64,000 bases of DNA, from contig NZ_JAHNZO010000003.1 of assembly GCF_018998565.1 (NCBI RefSeq), positions 283,757 to 347,756 on the forward strand, in the 5' to 3' direction. The position numbers and the translations under genes are program-made. This document shows, in pieces, positions 60,896 to 64,000 of this stretch. Each line of letters starts with the position of its first letter. The first letter of the stretch is position 1. This DNA is from Paenibacillus oleatilyticus. Lineage in GTDB: Bacteria > Bacillota > Bacilli > Paenibacillales > NBRC-103111. The notes under the pieces were generated by a model, which ran no database searches, was not told the origin of the DNA, and was given only the letters and a program-made list of their open reading frames with translations.

Positions 60896-62046
60896 ACACA
60901 GTCCGGGCAACGCCGATATGGTTTATCGCACTCGGGTTATTCGGCTTGTATACCATCGAGTTCGGCGTTGTCGGCATTTTGCCCGCCATCATGGAACGAT
61001 TCCACGTGGGCACGGCCCAGGCCGGCATGCTCGTTGGCGCCTTCGCCTTTGTCATTGCGCTGTTCGGCCCTTTCATGGTCCTGATTCTTTCCAACCGTAA
61101 TCGCAAACAGGTTCTGGTCCTGTGCTTGCTTATTTTCGCAGGGTGCAGCACATTGTCGGCATTCACCGATCATTTCTACGTTTTGCTGGCGCTGCGCGTG
61201 ATTCCGGCATTGTTTCATCCCGTGTTTTTTTCCTTTGCCTTTGTCGCAGTCGCTTCCCTGTATCCGGAGGAACAAAGAGCTAACGCTTCCGCAAAAGCTT
61301 TTATCGGCACCAGCATGGGAATGGTGCTGGGAGTTCCTTTAACAACGTATATAGCGGATCAATTTTCATATGAGGCGTCTTTTCTTTTTTGCGCCATTGT
61401 TAATGGCATTGCTGCCGCCGGGATCGCGGTCATCCTTCCCAAAACATCCGCAGCGCCTAGAGTTAAGTACAGGGAGCAGCTCAGCATTTTGCGCAAGATT
61501 CCATTATGGTTAAGTATTGGCGCCGCGACTTTTCTTTTTGCCGCGATGTTTGCCGTCTACAGCTATTCTGCGGAATTCCTGGGACAAGTAATGGGGCTGC
61601 AGGAACGCATCCTCAGTATCATGCTTGTCGTTTTTGGAGTCGGTGGCGTAGCCGGCAATCTGCTCGCGGGGAAGCTGCTGGGAATGAACAGGCTGCGAAC
61701 GACGCTCGTCCAGCCGTTCGTGCTTGCGATCGCTTATTTCCTGCTGGATTCGGGGGTAACCTCCCTCGTTCCCGTAACTGCCGTCATGCTTCTGTGGGGT
61801 GCCGCCCATACGAGCGGACTCATCGTAACCCAGACGCTGCTTACGTCGGAAGCTTCGGAAGCTCCTGAATTTGTGAATGCCTTGTACATCTCTTTCATCA
61901 ATCTCGGCGTGTCCATCGGTTCGGCGGTTGGCTGGAGATTTATTGCTGCGGCAGGTATAGAGGGGAGCTTAAAGGGCGGAATTCTTTTTATTGCATTGAC
62001 GCTAGTGTGCATGGTTTTCAACATTTGGGTGAAAAGACGGGTTTAA
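60892..62046 (+). CDS. Major facilitator superfamily transporter (AraJ/YdhP-like)
   Basis: 384 aa with 12 predicted helices. N-terminal TIEFGVVGILPAIMERFHVGTAQAGMLVGAFA is typical of DHA1-type sugar or drug efflux carriers. Translationally coupled (ATGA) to the serine hydrolase gene, so the two may handle one compound. Confidence 0.85.
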   Translation: MNTVRATPIWFIALGLFGLYTIEFGVVGILPAIMERFHVGTAQAGMLVGAFAFVIALFGPFMVLILSNRNRKQVLVLCLLIFAGCSTLSAFTDHFYVLLALRVIPALFHPVFFSFAFVAVASLYPEEQRANASAKAFIGTSMGMVLGVPLTTYIADQFSYEASFLFCAIVNGIAAAGIAVILPKTSAAPRVKYREQLSILRKIPLWLSIGAATFLFAAMFAVYSYSAEFLGQVMGLQERILSIMLVVFGVGGVAGNLLAGKLLGMNRLRTTLVQPFVLAIAYFLLDSGVTSLVPVTAVMLLWGAAHTSGLIVTQTLLTSEASEAPEFVNALYISFINLGVSIGSAVGWRFIAAAGIEGSLKGGILFIALTLVCMVFNIWVKRRV

Positions 62047-62138
62047 CCGAAGGGTTGTTTTTCTTCTTTCAACCCGTGGTTGGTACGTTGCTTGGATGGC
62101 TTAATTTAGAAGAGAACACAGGTGTAACGTCAGTATCT

Positions 62139-62173
62139 AACCCCTTCATTTAGGCTGAAGGGGTTTTGTTTTT
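62139..62173 (+). terminator. Terminator of the hydrolase/MFS operon
   Basis: 10-bp perfect arms AACCCCTTCA (62139-62148) and TGAAGGGGTT (62156-62165), then TTGTTTTT. The rest of the 62047-62301 gap shows nothing else definite. Confidence 0.9.
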
Positions 62174-62301
62174 ATTCCTTGATTGGTCCAAAAGATCAGT
62201 TCCTTCGGAAATTCCCTTCAAAATTTTGTTAGAGAATCCGATATATAAGGGAGCAACCATATAAAAGGAAAGCAACATGTGCAAGAGAGGGGAGTATTGA
62301 G

Positions 62302-62859
62302 ATGTTTAATCGCAACAAAAGTGTTTTTTTGATTGGAATGGCCGTTGTAATGCTGTTCGTCAGTTCCGGATGTGCAAAAGAAAAAACCGATGAGGAAAAG
62401 CTGGCTGAGGCCATTCAGAAATCGATTGCGAACTCTGCTAATAAGGCGGATGCTTCTGCTAAAAAGGAAGAGCCGACAGTGGAGTCAAAACTGGCTGAGA
62501 TTAGCAATTTTATAACCGGGACGATTTGGAACGAAGGATTTGTAGACATCAGTTGGTACAAAAGTGACGGTACTAGCAGTACAGGCAAGGAGTTAGACAT
62601 AGATTTCACGATTGACCGACTTGGTAAAGCGATGGAAAAGAAAGCGGAATATGATGCTTATATAAAGGGATTGGATGCGAAGTATGATAATGTGAAGCAA
62701 GTATGGTCCAAACTATCGGGTGAAACCGATAACTTGTACAAACAGCTTAAGGAAAATAAGCCCCAAGCCAAAGACAAGAGTTATAAGTTTAATACGGGAT
62801 TATTCGAGCAGTATAGTAAAGCTTTTAAAGATGATGTACAGGCGTTGAAGAAGAAATAA
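62302..62859 (+). CDS. Small lipoprotein of unknown function
   Basis: 185 aa. Lipobox VSSGC (Cys24), then a Lys/Glu-rich, largely helical chain with a small central segment (ITGTIWNEGFVDISWYKSDG). Not recognised. The gene is clearly more AT-rich than its neighbours, which may indicate later acquisition. GAGAGGGGAG precedes the ATG. Confidence 0.7.
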   Translation: MFNRNKSVFLIGMAVVMLFVSSGCAKEKTDEEKLAEAIQKSIANSANKADASAKKEEPTVESKLAEISNFITGTIWNEGFVDISWYKSDGTSSTGKELDIDFTIDRLGKAMEKKAEYDAYIKGLDAKYDNVKQVWSKLSGETDNLYKQLKENKPQAKDKSYKFNTGLFEQYSKAFKDDVQALKKK

Positions 62860-62914
62860 ATAGGATTTAAGGTGTCCAATAGAAATGAAGAAACCCTTGA
62901 TAAAGGGAGTGTTG

Positions 62915-62963
62915 ACAAAGTGGTTTAAAGGGAATGAATCCCTCTAGACCACTTTGTTTTTTT
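62915..62963 (+). terminator. Terminator of the lipoprotein gene
   Basis: 10-bp arms ACAAAGTGGT (62915-62924) and ACCACTTTGT (62948-62957) with an inner AAAGGG/CCCT helix, then T7. Confidence 0.9.
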
Positions 62964-63053
62964 CATGCCGCGATACCTTCACTAGCAAAGAGATCATTTT
63001 TCTTTGGACCCCTGTAGCCTTCATTCAAAACGATACATCTTTTGATCGCCTTA

Positions 63054-63082
63054 TTGCTTTCCCCGGTTAAAAAATCTATAAT
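63054..63082 (+). promoter_or_regulatory. Promoter of the IclR-family gene
   Basis: -35 TTGCTT (63054-63059), 17-bp spacer, -10 TATAAT (63077-63082). Confidence 0.6.
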
Positions 63083-63100
63083 GAAAGAAAAATCAACAAT

Positions 63101-63119
63101 ATAAGAACGTTGTTCTTAT
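63101..63119 (+). promoter_or_regulatory. Perfect palindrome, candidate IclR autoregulatory operator
   Basis: ATAAGAAC-GTT-GTTCTTAT, 8-bp perfect arms, about 18 bp after the -10, where bound repressor would block transcription. Confidence 0.55.
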
Positions 63120-63144
63120 TTGCGGAACGAAAGGTTAGCTGCCC

Positions 63145-63915
63145 ATGGAAAACAATACAAAGAAAACGGCTGTTCTGGAGACCGGGGACCGGATTCTGAG
63201 AATGCTGGAATGCTTCACGATCGAGAAGCCCGAATGGGGAGTGACCGAGCTTAGCGAGCATCTGGGTCTGTACAAAAGCGTCGTTCACCGCATGCTGGTC
63301 ACGTTGGAGCACCGCGGCTTCGTCACCCAAAATCCGCAGAGCCAAAAATATATGCTCGGGATCAAGCTGTTCGAATTGGGCGTCGTCGTCGGCAATCAAA
63401 TGAATTTGCGAACCGTTGCAAAGCCGGTCATGGAAGAGCTGTGCGAGAACACGAAAGAGACGGTCATGCTTATGATCGTTGACGGTCTGGAGGGCATTTG
63501 CGTCGAGAAGGTCGAAAGCACGCAAAGCGTACGATACACGTCTCCCTTAGGCAAGAGGGTTCCGCTGCATGCAGGAGCCACCACCAAAATATTACTAGCT
63601 TATCTCCCCGAGGACAAGATTGACAAAATCATATCGAAAGGCTTGCCGAAATTTACGGACTATACGGTTAGTGACCCGGACGAGCTTCGGCAGCAGCTGC
63701 AGACGATCCGAAAACAAGGCTATTGCATCTCGTCCAACGACTTCTCATTGGGAGGAATGGGGATTGCCGTTCCGATCATGGACCATTCCGGGGAAGTTGT
63801 AGCCGGGTTATCCATCTCCGGATTGGAGTTCCGGATGAACGATATTGCAGACAGCTTGCTCGGGCAGTGCCAGGCCGCAGCGGACTTGATATCCAGAAGA
63901 CTTGGCGCGCGTTAA
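63145..63915 (+). CDS. IclR-family transcriptional regulator
   Basis: 256 aa. N-terminal winged HTH (about 12-75; WGVTELSEHLGLYKSVVHRML) and a C-terminal GAF-like effector domain (about 80-250; GKRVPLHAGATTKILLAYLP, SLGGMGIAVPI). Family members usually control catabolism of aromatic or sugar acids. Target genes are probably beyond the right edge. Start ATG 63145 has AAAGG ahead. Confidence 0.9.
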   Translation: MENNTKKTAVLETGDRILRMLECFTIEKPEWGVTELSEHLGLYKSVVHRMLVTLEHRGFVTQNPQSQKYMLGIKLFELGVVVGNQMNLRTVAKPVMEELCENTKETVMLMIVDGLEGICVEKVESTQSVRYTSPLGKRVPLHAGATTKILLAYLPEDKIDKIISKGLPKFTDYTVSDPDELRQQLQTIRKQGYCISSNDFSLGGMGIAVPIMDHSGEVVAGLSISGLEFRMNDIADSLLGQCQAAADLISRRLGAR

Positions 63916-64000
63916 TTTTTTTTCTACAGCGGAATAACGATACAACGAAGGTGTTTAACCCTTGCTCGTCGAAGTAATGGAGTACCATTTCTTTGATGAA

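Noticed and set aside
63776..63988. Minus-strand frame at the right edge
   Set aside because: It overlaps the IclR gene antisense, has no domain and runs into the window edge; the last 85 bases show nothing definite.
1..64000. tRNA, rRNA, CRISPR arrays, insertion sequences, prophage genes
   Set aside because: Looked for typical tRNA/rRNA stretches, regularly spaced repeats and transposase or integrase motifs; none were seen.

Overview
The window looks like a chromosomal segment of a Gram-positive, high-GC Bacillales bacterium, most likely Paenibacillaceae (Paenibacillus or a close relative). Evidence: SLH, LysM and copper-amine-oxidase-N domains; strong AGGAGG-type ribosome sites with many TTG/GTG starts; lipoproteins; a sortase with an LPKTG protein; a CcpA-type cre site; Bacillus-like operons. 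I saw no rRNA, tRNA, CRISPR array, prophage or insertion sequence.

Layout. 1-235: end of an SLH protein. 0.4-10.3 kb: a five-gene exopolysaccharide operon matching Bacillus ydaJKLMN (GH8-like, degenerate GGDEF c-di-GMP receptor, DUF2334, GT2 synthase, BcsB-like) plus a sixth TIM-barrel glycosidase-like gene. 10.4-13.1 kb (minus): a DoxX protein with a double-palindrome operator, and two LysM/GH75-chitosanase-like proteins without signal peptides. 13.3-26.7 kb: a divergent MurNAc/peptidoglycan-sugar catabolic locus. The minus arm has kinase, murQ and a GNAT; the plus arm has murR, an ABC importer, DUF624, namZ, nagZ and anmK. The enzymes have no visible export signals, so degradation appears to occur after uptake. 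26.9-31.4 kb: a Cys-containing PAS two-component system followed by sulfide:quinone oxidoreductase and a CstB-type persulfide dioxygenase-rhodanese. 31.5-39.2 kb (minus): exported proteins, transglutaminase-like protein, sortase and a 1434-aa LPKTG adhesin. The transglutaminase leader matches the c-di-GMP-I riboswitch and the adhesin leader matches c-di-GMP-II followed by a terminator.

39.5-51.8 kb: a ROK repressor, a ferric-type ABC importer and an uncharacterised set of enzymes (secreted PIG-L deacetylase, creatininase-like, ArgH-like lyase, BadF-type sugar kinase, second PIG-L protein). 51.9-55.3 kb: NAD salvage (NrtR-like, PnuC, NadR, ADP-ribosylglycohydrolase). 55.5-64 kb: Mn pyrophosphatase, two secreted wall amidases, Lrp and IclR regulators, a serine hydrolase, an MFS transporter and a lipoprotein.

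Most striking observations: (1) c-di-GMP input into three surface systems, through one degenerate GGDEF protein and two riboswitches of different class; (2) two copies, 23 kb apart, of a roughly 165-nt element whose three helices are kept by compensatory changes, each between the last ABC transporter gene and the next gene in an amino-sugar-type operon; (3) an apparently cytoplasmic NamZ/NagZ/AnmK/MurQ pathway fed by an ABC importer; (4) the unexplained PIG-L/creatininase/ArgH-like/kinase operon. All assignments come from reading the sequence; no database search was run.
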